A stretch of DNA of 64,000 nucleotides, taken from assembly GCA_013399115.1 (NCBI GenBank), contig VXAA01000655.1, forward strand, positions 369,091 to 433,090, in the 5' to 3' direction. Within the stretch, counting starts at the first letter, position 1; each line of letters opens with the position of its first letter. Under the pieces are notes generated by a model, which worked only from the letters and a program-made list of their open reading frames with translations, ran no database searches and was not told the origin of the DNA. Positions 1 through 12,902 of this stretch are shown here, piece by piece. The stretch is from Anseranas semipalmata (taxonomy: Eukaryota; Chordata; Aves; Anseriformes; Anseranatidae). The position numbers and the translations under genes are program-made.

Positions 1-3000
1 CCCCAAATGTACTTACCTTCCTATTTAACAAGACCATTAGGTCAGGTTCCTGGGATGACTGTCTCTGTTAGCCTTATGAGAGAGAGAGCTTTGGAGCAGA
101 AGGACAGGGCTGACTCCTCGGACTTGATTTTCTTTCCCTGTGCTAGACTGATGCAGCTTGTAGGGTTCCATAGAGTAGGATGAGCCTGCTCGGTTAGAAC
201 TGCATGAGCACAGGTCTGGGTGACAGGATGATAAATGCCAGCCTGATGCCAACCTGATGTAGGTTAGCTTCTTGCTACCTTGCTCCTGAAGAAGAGCACT
301 GGTACTAGCTTTAGAAGAGGTTGTGTGGCAGTAAAGCAAGTTCAGAATCTGTGGGGCCTTGTGCATACAGCATGTCTGCTGAGCATGAACATTTTTATCT
401 GAGCTTAGTGTTTGGAAGGGTAAATGGATGCGTTTTCATCACCTATTCTCTTTGGACCCCGTTCATTAAACTGATCAGACTCATTGAAGTGTCTTGAAGC
501 ATGTTGGACTATCATTAGCTATGACTGAACAGCTGCTGACCCAATATTGACACACATAAATTATTCAGTGCATCTTATTTGGGAATTCAAAGACTTCATG
601 TTGAAACCTGCAAAACTGTATTATGTCTCTGACATTCTGAGATTTCATCATTTTTGTCTTCAATTATTCACTAAGCCTGCTTGTTCACCTCACAGCACTC
701 TGATGGAGTTGCAGTCTGATGGCAGGCAGCAGACAGTGCTGAGATATCACTTTCTGCTCTTTGTTCTTGTGGCCTTTTCCTGGTACCTTTTGGAGGAAAT
801 TTTCCTTTTGTCAACTGTCTTAAACCTCTTGCCCAAGGTTATTCAAGTTTTTATAGCTCATATGAAGTGAAGAGGCCACAAGTATCCTTATTGTCTGGAG
901 ATCTCCTCAGCAAATTGCAAATATTAACTTTTTCCTTCCCTAGAGATAAATTTTAGTTTTCAGCATGGCTGCATTTGTCCCACAAGAATGCCACAGTGAA
1001 ACAACGACATACCATTTTTCAGAAAATCTGTGGAAATGCCAAAATAGAGACCAATGGAACAGGAAGTTGCAAAAACCAATTAATAAAGGAATTATCCTTG
1101 GGAGTCGTGCTGGCAAGGTCTCTGCAGATGGTATCTGCCTTGCAGTTCGGGGCCTTTTTGGTCTCTGCCTTTCCTGGGAGGCTCCCTGCTGAGGCAAGAC
1201 CTGCTTGTGTCTGTGGCCTGTATCACAGTGTTTAGTTGATGAATGTCAGTGGAATCATCAGTACTGAAAACCTAATTGTGTTGGTTTTACAGGGGCAATT
1301 GCTGTGCCCATTAGTCAGGAGTGAAGTAGTACTTTGGGTCATTCTGTTGTAGAGCTGCTTCAGCAGACTGGGACTTACTGTCCTCTGATTATGGCTTTGG
1401 CACTGGGAGAGGCGATGCATGGCTTTCTTTTTCAGAATTCCTGAGTCTGTAGCCTCCGGAGGTGCCCAGGACTTCTGTTTGCCAGGCACAAGCCTCTGTG
1501 TACTATATAGGGAAACCTTTCTATCACCTGGCTCTTGCCTGCATCAGAGTCCAAAAGTAATGAATTCCTGTTACTTGGAAGTGACTGTGACATATGAATT
1601 CCTTGGGTTCCTTTTTGGGTTTGGTGCTTTTGTAGCTGTGTTTGTGTGATTTGCAGTTTCTGTAAAGTGCTAACACAGTTTTGGTGTGTAGAAGTTTTAG
1701 TGTGTGGTGGATAATTTTAGAAAAGAGAACCAGCATTCATATTATGAACTCACCACCTGATGAAGTTTTTCCTGTGGATGTGCAGAGAAATGTCTTCATT
1801 TCTCTCGGGGTTCTGTGGAATGGAAAGTCTGAATAAAGGCCGGAGTCTCCATACCAGGGCATGACAAATGCCTCAGACTTGAGAATATTTTCTTCCAAGC
1901 CAGGACTTTAAAGAAGTAATGGAGTTCATGGGATATATGAGAGAGACCAGAATGTTTCTACACAGAAATAGCTTTTGCATTCTTTGTCGTCACTTGGACA
2001 GTTTCAGTGAAGTGAAAAATGGAGAGAGTGTGCGGGGAGGGAGCTGAGCCTGCCCCTTACTGACTTGCCCTTGGGCAAAGAGCTTGGCCGTGTCTGTCAT
2101 TGGCATGCACCCTCTGAAATTCAGGTATGTTCTGTAATAAAATATTCTCTCCTGCCCACGCCAGTTATTTGGATAAGTACAGTTGTAGCTTGAAGATGCA
2201 AGATGTTAAAATAAAGATTTCCATTTGATGCTGCCTAGGCAGCTTTCTGTCCATTGAAAAGAAGCAGGAAGTGTCTCGGAACTGAAAAGCTGTCTGTATC
2301 CCCCACAGAGGAAACTGTACTTCTGCATTCTTGTTACCTTCTGCTGATGCTTTTGGGTTTGCAATAGACACATATTCAAGAAATAGGGTTAATGAGGAAT
2401 TGGGTGGGAAGCAAGGCATTTTTGTGGGTCTGAAACAAATCTAGTGACTAATAGCAAAGTTGGAAATGTACCAAGTACTCTTGCTTTTCTCTTTGCCTGG
2501 AAGGATAGATACTGTTAACTGGCATTTGTGATTTCAGGTGTTAATTTCTGCATGGTGAATAAAGGAAGGTAGATTTTGTTGTCTTCTGGTAGCCCAGTGC
2601 AGGCAAGGTGATGTTTTGTGTTCCTAGAGCGCAGACCCGTGCTAGCGAGGGAAGTGTTCCCATCTCAGGGTTACGGAGCAAGCGGTGGGATGGGCACTCT
2701 GCTGCTGCTCTGTTTGACCCATTCTCCAAAGGCACACGTGGATCAGTCTGTGTGTCGTTCATTCCATGGCTGTTGTAACCAGCAGTGTGAAACATCTGGC
2801 AATCCCGGTGAAAGCTAACTCTCCACACCAGTTCCCACTGTCTCAGGTCACTGTTGATGTGGGAGGGAGAGAATGGTCCACAGTCCCGTAGCTGGTCAGC
2901 CTGACTGCTGGTGAGAATGAACTTGGGATGGCTCCTCTGTGTGAAGAATGTTACAGTTTATTGGAGCATGGAAATTGGTATTTTTGGACTTAGCTGTTGC

Positions 3001-6000
3001 AGCCCCCCTGCAGAATGATACCTACTCTGGAGTCAGTCAAAGTACTCTTCTAATAACAAAACAGAGAAGTAGCAGGGCAACTAAAAGGAAGCAGATATTT
3101 AGCAGGGAAATAATTTACAATGTACCAGTTAGATGGCATCTCTTGACCCTTTCAGGGCTGTTCAATAAAAGCTAGTATTTTCCATAGCAACTACAAAATT
3201 ACTTGGTGCTTCAGAGATCTGTGATAAAGGAGGCGACTCATTATAAGGAAACACAGGGTTGGTGTTTCTCCCCTTTGCATTGCAAGAGTAATGATCTGGC
3301 AGAACTCACTAAATGTGATGCCCCTCCTGAAGGATTTTTCCCACATTCACCTTAGCCAGAGAGATTTATACATTTCGTACTTCCACAAACTTGATCGCCC
3401 CCTCTCCTGCATCCTCAGCTTTGTCCTTGGCAGGCGGTGCTGACTGAGCGCAGACAGGGAGGTGACCGCGAGCCAGGAGGCAGGAGCCAGCGTTCCACAG
3501 TGGACGCATGCTGGGTGTCTCTGCCACGGCCCTTCCTGAGCACTGGGTACTGCTCTGGGGTGTCTGGAGCTGCTCCGTCCCACGGTGTACGTGGCAGCCT
3601 CCTGTGTGTGAATATGTTCCCATTATCCTGCACCTTTAGTACTACGCATTTCACCTTACTTTTGTCTTTCGTTTTGTTGGCTCTTGGAGATTATACTATT
3701 GTGATTTTTATTTATGTATTTATTTTACTTCTCTTCTTCTCTTTTTTTCTAAGAAAGTACTTATTTCTGCCCTGAGATAGGGAAGTTAACTCAAGATCAC
3801 AGCAGTCTTTAAAATGGACCTGTGGAGATGTATGCTAGGAAAATGGCTGCAGGGCTCGTTTACCACTAAGTGCAGCATAATTCTGAATGCTCTCAAGGTG
3901 TGTTCCAGCACACTTGCATCTCTACAAACATCTTGTCATACACCGAGCTGTTGTTTTGGTGGATATGTCTCGCATGTTGGGAAGATGGCCTGTGTTAAAA
4001 TCCTGAAATGCCTGTTTAAAATACTACAGTGCATCAGTTCTCTTGACATTTAAACTGCTTCTTATATTTGATGCTGATCAAAGTTCATCTGTCTTTCACC
4101 AGTTATGGAGGTTTTGAGCCATTTGAATAAAATGCATTGGTGAGATAAGAGACCTGATTCTGGAGCTGCCACTCTCCCCCACCCCCCTTTTTTTAAATTT
4201 AAACTTAGAACTGTGCTGCTTTAGTGAAACCTCAGAGGATTCCCGTCAGTTTTTTTCACTCTACTGTTGACTGCTACACCTAATACCCATCCACCTCTCT
4301 CTTAACAAGCCTGAAGCAAATACATCCAGGTGAAAATGAGGAGGAAACTTGCTCAATGACCCCAGAAGTCCCCTGTGCTCCTTCAGTGATTGTTCAGAGG
4401 CTGTAACTTAACAGGAGGTGGGAAGGAGTCTGCATAAGAAGCTTTGGAGACGTCAGTGAATGTGTACATCTCAGAAATGCCAACCCGTCACCTCTCCTTC
4501 ACATCTGATTTAGATTTCCAAACAGGATGCTTCAGGAAGATGACATTTGATTTCTCGGTGTTCATTTGAGCCACAAAGTTATGGTGTTGAAACCATAAGG
4601 TGATGGCAGCGTATATAATTAGTAACCTTAATCTTCTTTTTAGCCAACTTCAAAGAGACTATCTTGTACATGTCTGAGTTAAGTTTTATAAGGTGGTTGG
4701 CAGTTAATTGTTTGCCAGGTGGTGTGGCCAGACTCAGGCTGTGAACGGAAGGAAGGCTGAGCTTCTGCTTTATTGGTTTGTCCAGATGGTTTTGTATCCT
4801 GAATGAGTTTTGAGGCATATAATTTTGCCATAGGCAAAGGAAAGCTAAAGAGCTATGGAGATTTGTTATACTACTTTTCCATGGCCACCTCGTCTGTCTT
4901 ATGTTTTGTAACACTTCGGTATAACCATACCAAAATCACACAAACATTTTAAATTTATTTGTTATTGTCTATCTCGCTGACTGACCTTTGATGAACGTGA
5001 TGCTGTAGTACTTTGGGAAGTCTGCTGCTGAAGTCTGAATGCACTCCCACAAAGTTGTACTGGTTTCATCACTTACAGAGGGGAGGGGGGCACAACACCT
5101 CGTGATCTTGAGCAACCCTGTTGCCAGAAGTGGCTGGGGATGGAAGTTTGGTGTAGAAATGACCTCAGTCAGGAAAAGTCCTTTTGAGTGTTCAGAGGAA
5201 AAGGCAGAGCTGCAGCTGCGGCAGCTGCGTGTGGGCCACAGCACCCCTCTGAGCATCCAACTGCTCCATTTTGATGCGCTCGTCAGCTTAGCTGATTTGG
5301 CCTTGTGCATGTTCAGTGGATAACAGTAAACTTCACTGTTGATTAAGAAACAAATCATTACTGTTTCACAGATACACTTGCATTTGTTGCGTTCTTGAGC
5401 AGGTATTGTTAGTTGAGTCACTAATTGTCTTGTCATTCAGAAGTGATTATTTTCTGTAACGCTTACTGAACTCAATAAAACAAAGGCTTCTTTTGGAGCC
5501 AAAGTTTTTAGTTTTGTTCAGAGCCTTTTAAGAGTTGCCTGTTGCTGAGCCTAAATTCCTGGATCCTTACTGCAGTGCTGCTCGTTTGCTTTGTGCCATC
5601 TTGCTGTGTTGCATGGGCCAAAAGTTGCTTGTTCAGTTTTAGAACTGAAATGAAAATGCATGAAGTGACTGTGTGGTTGGGTGTGAATCTACATGGTAGA
5701 GCATGTGAGGAAGAGGATAAGAGACGCTCGGTTGTTCTTCCTTTGAAAGGCACATTCCCAGGGAAGATTGTCTCCGCTGTGTCATGCGATTGTTTCTAGT
5801 GCTTGTTTCTCCTTGCTAAATAGTTCAGATCTGACGGCAACAAGCAAGAGCAGAATCAGAATTCCCGAGGTGAAGCAAGTATGCATTGTGCTTATCTTGT
5901 TCCTAACCTCATTGGTAACGGAAATAAAAGTAAAACGTACTGTGTTGAGACTTGGTTGTTCCTGGGCAATTCCTGCAGAATCTTCATCTCCTGCTCTTCT

Positions 6001-6439
6001 CTCTCTTTTCTAGAGAGATCGAACCTTTGTGTGCCTTAGCTAGAGTGAACCAGTTGGACTTGCCACCAAAATTCACTAATAACTGTTGTGCTTATTCATG
6101 CGGAGTTAAAATGTCTCATATCAGACTCAGCAAGAGAAACAGAAATCCTCAGACTAAGTTTGAGATTCAAAGAAAACCCAAGGGTCTGCTAGAAACATTA
6201 AAAAATAAAAAATAGAAAATCAAGCAACTGTCTTCCCTGCCTGTGTCTTGGAAATACCATTATATGGAGTGAAAAACTATCCGCAGCTTCAGCTTTATGG
6301 CCAGTGTAAGAGTTCTACGAAGGGATTGCATTAAACATGTGTGTTTCATTTTCTTTTTGTCAGAAATATTTGTTACTAAAACCAGTCCAGGTAAGCAGCC
6401 ATGTTTTTTGAAGGAACTTTAGTTACCTCTTGTAGTAAT

Positions 6440-6485
6440 GCTGAAAATGAAATAGAAAGTTTGCTGAAAATGAAATAGAAAGTTT
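6440..6485. repeat. 23-bp perfect tandem duplication
   Basis: Two identical 23-bp copies (6440-6462 and 6463-6485), each starting GCTGAAAATGAAATAG. The exact identity suggests a recent slippage event. Confidence 0.96.
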
Positions 6486-6957
6486 ACTGATACTGGAGCT
6501 TTTCTCTCTAAGATTTCCTTTATAACTAAGAACAAAGTCACTCGTCTTTTTATCACAGCTGAATCTTGCCAGGCTAGCTAGTCTTTTCGATGACTTCAGT
6601 ATTTTTCCTTCATAATTACCAGATTTTAGCCATATGAAAAATGGCAAGATTCAGTACTCAACTTGCTTAAGTGCCTCTGTAAATGGGCAAAATCTGTGCA
6701 CGAGGAGACCTTTGTTTTCCATCCTTTTTTGGAATGGCGAGCTAGTATGGCTGTTAAAGACATGAACGCATTCAGGGAGTCAGAGTTTAAAGCCGACATC
6801 ACAAAGCAGAAGGCTGACAGAAAACAAATGTTTTATTGATTATTGGACTCAAAATTGGAGATGGCCCTTTCTAGCTCCAAAGTGCTGGTATGCGAGTTAC
6901 TGTCTCTGCCTTCCAGCTGTCTTGATTTTGGCTAATTCCTTTTTATCTCAGTTTACG

Positions 6958-7090
6958 TCATAGAATCATAGAATGGCTTGGGTTGGGAGGGACGTTAGAG
7001 ATCATCGGGTTCCAACCCCGTTGCCATGGGCAGGGACACCTTTTAGTAGATCAGGTTGCGCAAAGCCCCATCCAGCCTGGACAGTTCAAC
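6958..7090 (-). mobile_element. CR1 LINE, 5'-truncated 3'-end fragment
   Basis: The left edge carries two copies of the octamer TCATAGAA, the reverse complement of the short tandem octamers that end avian CR1 elements. It is followed by words typical of the CR1 3' UTR in reverse orientation: GGTTGGGAGGGAC, GGTTCCAACCCC, GGGCAGGGACACC and AAGCCCCATCCAGCCTGGA. The element therefore lies on the minus strand, antisense to TTC28, and is a short 5'-truncated copy, as most CR1 insertions are. The right boundary is approximate because similarity fades after about 7090. It has no coding capacity. Confidence 0.9.
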
Positions 7091-8922
7091 GTGGACAAAT
7101 GTCTTCATTTCCAAACCAACCCTAAGTGGTTTTCAGAATGGCAACAGTCAGAGAGCAGCTGAAAATGGGCTGGTCTACCAGGGATGAAAGAGGAGGAGGC
7201 AAGGCATGGACAGTGAAGCCATGAGGGTCTGGTCTTCCGGGCAGAGAAGGAACACCTGGATTTGGAGAAAATCAAAAGTGTGGAGGTAGTTCTGAGACCG
7301 AAGTGCCAGGACCCATCTGCCCTGCAGAATTGGAGCAGGGTTACCAGGATGCGTCCTGCTGGGGAGCGGGGATGTAGCAGGAAGGCGGTGGCAGAGCAGC
7401 TGGCTGTCTTGTTGGACAAGACGATCAGTTGGCAGCTTCCTTCCTGGCAGCCTGAGCACAGCCACAGGGGTGACAGGGATTGTGATAAGTTTCTGTTGAA
7501 TCTGGTGATTTAGGTCCTATTGCATAGGAAACAGACTCATCTGCAGGATGTCTTGAAGGGAGGCTTTGCCAGTGTTTTCCCATGGGTGAGCCACTTGAGA
7601 GTGTTGTCCCGTGGCTTGTGTGCTGCTGGAGCTACATGCTCCCTTGGCTATAGAGCTAGCTGGTTGCTGCGTGCTGCACTGTTGCTGGAGGATGCACGCG
7701 TATCTTTAACGCTGTCTGTTGGTGCTGCTGGCCTAGAAAGCACAGACTAATGCTGACGTCAATAATCATAGCGTTATTTATTCTTAAGTCCAGTTTTCAG
7801 GATTTTGGTCATCCTCAGTAGTTTCACTGCAAGATGGTATTTAGAAATCGCTGCATGGTATTAGTTTAATCAGCAGTTGTGCCGCTTGGAAAAGACCCAT
7901 TCAAGCTGAGTAGCAAAAAGAGTTGTTGTGGTGGGTGTCTTCCGCTTTAGGACATGATTTTTATTATTCCCCATTTCCCCTTTGTACTGCTTTTTCATTT
8001 GTTTTTGCTTTTAAGGGTACAAGTACAAATAGCAGCATATGTTTGTATATACTTGAGTTCTGCAAAGGTTCTCAACACATTAAATATTGCTAGAATTGGG
8101 AGAATTGTGTGCAGATGTACATTTGCAGATAAATATCAAATGTTAATCAAATGTTAATACAATATAAATCACGGTACAGACCTGAAACTAGACAAATAAT
8201 GTGTTAGAAACAGTCCTGTTAGTGCCCCAGACTTCACTGAGAAACACCCTACAGGTGTCATCCATTTATTTTAAGTTCTGTGTTAATTCTGTGTCTATTA
8301 AATCTCCAATAATATCTTAATAGGATTGATGTTACTGCTGAAAGGTGGCTTACTTTCTTCTGCAACTCTTAAAAACAAGTTGTTTAGCCAGAAATTGAGG
8401 AAAGCTTAATCCCCGCTGACTTGCCGAGGAATTCTAGATGATGCTATACCTGCCTCTGTGCCTGTCAACCTAAAACACAACAGGCTGGTTGTTCTTTCCC
8501 TGTGCTGTATTTGGGCGTTAGCGGACTGGTTGCTACTTGTCTAGAGCGCTGTGCTCCTCTCATGGCTGGTTCTTGCTATTAGATGGGGCTGAATAGTTGC
8601 AGCTGAGGAAGGCAGGAAGATTCTGTTTCCACATGCTGTTGTGAGAGGTGAGAGGTGCTCCGTGAAGAGGGGCTGGGTCCTCTTGTAGCTTGTGTTTCCA
8701 GAGCAAGCCTGGAGCAGGGAGGAACGGAGCAACAACATTAAGCTACATGAAAAGCAGCGCAGTTAATTTTTGTGCTAAACAAGCTAAGCAAAGATTTGAC
8801 TCTGTTACTGATGGTTGTATTTAGTTCCAGTGGGAAAGTGATTTGTGCAGGCTCCCACTGGTGATAGTAGAAGTACAATTCATAAGAAAAATTAAAGGCT
8901 TTTTGGGTAAAACAAGGCATGG

Positions 8923-8928
<6 letters not shown>

Positions 8929-8954
<26 letters not shown>
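8929..8954. repeat. (AC)13 microsatellite
   Basis: A perfect 26-bp AC dinucleotide run in the upstream intron. Confidence 0.97.
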
Positions 8955-10085
8955 CCCTTCCTGCTTTTCTGTGTAGACTCAGTGGGACCTAGAGCAAATT
9001 TCCACTTTCAGGTGGTGCAGTTTCTGTTAGAGACATTTTGGAAACAGGGATAAAATATAAAGAAGCTATGCTGCAGAGAAGGTGCATCTGTCAGATCTCT
9101 GCTTGTTCTTTAGGGTAGGCTAGTAGTGGTTCAGGTGCCAGCTGAGTGTATGGACTCAGGAGGAAAATTGTTATCTTGGGTGCAGCTTTAACTGTGAAAG
9201 TAGCAGTTCAATGCGTATGGACTGCAAGCAGTATTTATACATGTGCTGCATGTGTTCTGAATTAAAGCACATTCTTCCCTCCCCACATTCCTGAAATCCC
9301 ACAGCAGAGATTTGTCCTGTATTTCTCTCTAAAATCTGGCTGTAAAGCAGTTACAATGGGGAGAAGAGATTCAACCTGGTGCCTGGCCCCAAGAAGCCAT
9401 AGTGGCTGTTCCCGTATTTTCCTCCTTTTCTGTAGTCACATGTGTTGCATTCGTCAGATGTTGGCTCTGCTCGCATTCGAGGCTGTGAGGGAGCTGGGTA
9501 ATGAACACGGCGCAGTCCCACGCAGGATAACGGTGCGTCCAGCATGGAAGCGTTCTGCAGACTCAGGATGGGCCGATTAAATGCGTCATAGATTATTCAT
9601 GCTATTTTCGGCATCATCTGCGGATCTGGCAAACCAAGGGAGCATTGTGGAAAAAGTGTTCCTATTCATTTTCCTTTTCTGTCCAGATAGTTGGTTGTCC
9701 AGGGTCTGAAGCTGACATGAATGTAAAGGTGTTTTGAATTTCCTCCCTTGTGTACAATGAAGGTCTTTGTCTAAGACAGAGAATTATTTTTTCAAGTCTT
9801 CCATGTTTGTTTGAAAGTTATTTTCTGCTCCAAGTTCATCTGATGCCATTCCAGTTTTGTCCTTCTGTCTCTATTACCCAGGTACAAGTTGGCCAGCAAT
9901 TCGTTATGTAAATGAGTCATTCTCCGACTGTGAAGTCTGATGACAAAATTACCAGATGAATTCTAATAATGCGGCTTGGGCACAGCATTGGCAATGCAGC
10001 ATTACTGCCCACAGCATACGCAAAGGGACCACCTGCAGAAGGTGAGGGGTTGGGCAGAGAAGGGAGGGTGAGCAGATGGAGGGCA

Positions 10086-10220
10086 GCGGCTCCCACTCGA
10101 GGCCCGCGCAGCTCCGCAGCAGCTGCACCTGGCTTATGCCGCGAGCAAGGCGGGCTGGCTGCGGGGAGGAAGGAGGGGTGCCCGACCCTGGGCGGATAAG
10201 AGGCCGCAGCGTCTTTGTCG
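10086..10220. other. GC- and CpG-rich patch in the upstream intron
   Basis: About fourteen CpG dinucleotides by eye in roughly 135 bp, against CpG-poor surroundings. It could be a small orphan CpG island, an enhancer core or a decayed GC-rich repeat. No start site or exon was recognised. Confidence 0.55.
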
Positions 10221-11399
10221 TCATGCTCCTTGTGGGCAGCTTGCTTCCAGTAGGATTTCTTGCTGGCATGCTCTGAGAGAATCAGCTGTTGTATGTGTTG
10301 TCCTTTGCTCATCATGGTAATGAAGGGATTGCCCTACTTCAGAGAGAAAGTTAGGGTTTCTGGTTTTCTATCTGATTGTCTCAATGTGAGCTAAGCTAGC
10401 TGTGTGACAGTATGCTGTCACAGGGCTCCTAAGTGCCGGTTGATGCCCTGGTTCTACCTATTTAAGAATATTTATAAACAATACACCATCCTGCCTGCTA
10501 CAGAGTATAATACGAACTTTTAGAAAAACGCTTGTACCCTGATACCAAATCATATTCTACAAACATGAGCTCGTGCTTCAGACTTTCTTACAGGAGATGA
10601 TGGTAGGACAGGACTAAAATCCTGCAGCTGGTTCTTCTCTTTAACTCTTGCAAGCATTGCATACGAGATGCACTTAGGATCTGAATGATGTATTGCCATG
10701 GATTCTACAGGGAAAAGTGGTATGAGCCTGAAGAGTTGTACCAGAGCCTGCTTCAGATGCCAGTACAGTATGAATATTTGCTGTGAAAGCCTAGACCGCT
10801 GGTCCAAAAAATTAAAATATATTTTGATCCTTATCTGGTAAGAAAAGCACTGAATTATCTAGGACTTCCTTTACCAGACTTGTTTTTATTTAGCAGAATC
10901 TTGGGAAATGTGAAGGAAAGACAAGAAGTCCCATTCATACTCATAAATGTTGGGCTTGCTGTATGACCAGCCTGTGTTACAGGGCCAATTTTCTGCATGG
11001 CTTTGACGCCTCAGGTGACAAATATATTTTTGCAAGTTAGTTGGAATGATTTTGGTGGTGGTGGTGTTTTCAGAGTATCAGCAGTGCTTTCAATAGTGTA
11101 AAGCACTAATTATTCCCTCCCTGACCTCTTGTCCAGACCATCTCCACCTGGCTATATGAAATCTGTAGATTGTCTGAAGTGATGGTAGTTGTCCAGCTGA
11201 CTGAGAAATGACTGTGTGAGGCTGCACTATGGTCTGATTTCCCAGAACAGAAGGTCCATCGGTGTGTGGGCTTACTCTCTCTTGCACTAACAGCCTCTCT
11301 TGCTTAGTATCAGTGACTTGATCAGATCAGCTCTTTGCTAAAGCTGCCTTTTACCTTTTAATCCTCTTCCCTTCCCCAAAGGCTCCTGCTGGTAGTGCC

Positions 11400-11545
11400 T
11401 TATCCCCGCTCTCGCTGTGCTCGCTCCAGGGGTTGGCAGCGGAGACAGCAGCAGAAGCACCGTGCGGAGCTCGAGCTGGCTCTGGCTGGAGGCTTGTGCT
11501 GTTAGCCCGGGGCGTGCCAGTTGCTTGCGCTCGCACAAAGGACAG
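11400..11545. other. GC-rich patch in the upstream intron
   Basis: A locally GC-rich stretch with scattered CpGs (words such as CCCCGCTCTCGC, GTGCGGAGCTCGAGC and CCCGGGGCGTGCC). It is weaker than the patch at 10.1 kb. No gene was recognised. Confidence 0.4.
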
Positions 11546-12878
11546 GAGAAAATCGTTGCCGTTGAGGGAGATGCATCTAGTGCCAAAGTTCAGCTGAGAG
11601 CAAGACTTTCTTTTTGCATATGTTTGAATTATTGTAGAGGTTCTCAGATTATCCTTGCATGTGCGCCAGAAAGCTAGTTGCAGCAAGAAACGTTTAGGTT
11701 TGGTTCATCGTACTGTAACACAATTGATAGTTTTAGTGCTGGAATATAGGCCACTTAACGAGATCATCTACAAATGTTGGTTTTCCCAGATTAGTCCAGT
11801 GATTTGTTTTCTTAGAATCTGTTCCAGCAGGAGGAAGAGGAACGAGATGTAGGAAGAAAAAAAGCGTTTTAACTTCGTCATGTAAATAACACCTTCCTCA
11901 TTCCTTTACTGTCTGTATGAATGCGAAAGCAGAACACCATGTGTTAATATATGTGAACCAAGAAGGAACATGCACCAAGTGTAGATCATATTTCCTATGC
12001 TCAGCCGATCTTTGTGTGTGTCAATACTTGGATATTTTGCTATCTGTTTGTATTCAGATCTAAAATAAGCACTGAACAATGCTGTTATCTTTAGAAGTAG
12101 TACAAAGATGTCATACAGTTATTGGGCCTTGCGTTGTTATTGGTGAAAGTGTATTAACAGTTGTCAGTTCTGCTGCTTTCTTATTTATCCAGATTGTTCG
12201 CATTAGGCAAAACAAAAATCTCAAGGGTTTCCAAATAGAATTGCTGAAATAAAGAAATTCTGTCCATACTGTTTGGATAATGCGATTCTTGGATTTAGTC
12301 ATCTAGTTTTAAGCCTCGCTTACTGAAGATCTGAGGTTTATGGGATTACTCTGTTAGTCCTCTTATAGTTGTTTTTTAATTCATTGGCTAATGAAGAGGA
12401 ATTTTGAAAAGTCAGCCTGTTGTGTTACTGTTTGTCAGTTCTTGTTACCATTTTGTTAAAATTGTATAGATAATTCTAGCTAGTCTGAGACTTCTGTATG
12501 TATTTCCTGATTTTGAATTGTTTCTGGAGTTCTGCAGCTATATATTAGCAGCTGACCCCGATGAACCTGTTCATAGAGCAGCGTTTGTTTACCCTCTGCT
12601 ATGGCTGTTTGTGAAGGCTGCACTCAGGAAACCGGGGGGATTTGCTGACACCGTGCCTGCGTGCTGACGGGTGAAAGCTCCTCTCTCCCCAGGGCCAGCG
12701 CTGGCGTCGCTGAGTGTGAGGGGGCACGAGGGCAGTGACGGCGTAAGCTGTCAGGAGGGGAGGCATCTCTCTTCCTAGTGTCATGCTGGCTCCGTGATGC
12801 AGAGAAGGGGAGAGGGGAGAACTGTCTGGTTCCTCCCGCTCGCCAGGGCATGGCATGGTGCAGGTTTTTGCTTGCTTC

Positions 12879-12902
12879 TTGTTGTTGTTGTTGTTGTTGT
12901 TG
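12879..12902. repeat. (TTG)8 microsatellite
   Basis: Eight perfect TTG units in the upstream intron. The opposite strand reads as a run of asparagine codons in a spurious open frame. Confidence 0.96.

Noticed and set aside
3770..3810. MIR-like word GGGAAGTTAACTCAAGATCACAGC
   Set aside because: It resembles the MIR core over about 25 bp only. That is too short to call a repeat by eye.
4969..5436. 155-codon open frame on the minus strand
   Set aside because: No recognisable domain, ordinary intronic composition, and no splice or start context. Frames of this length are expected among six frames in 64 kb.
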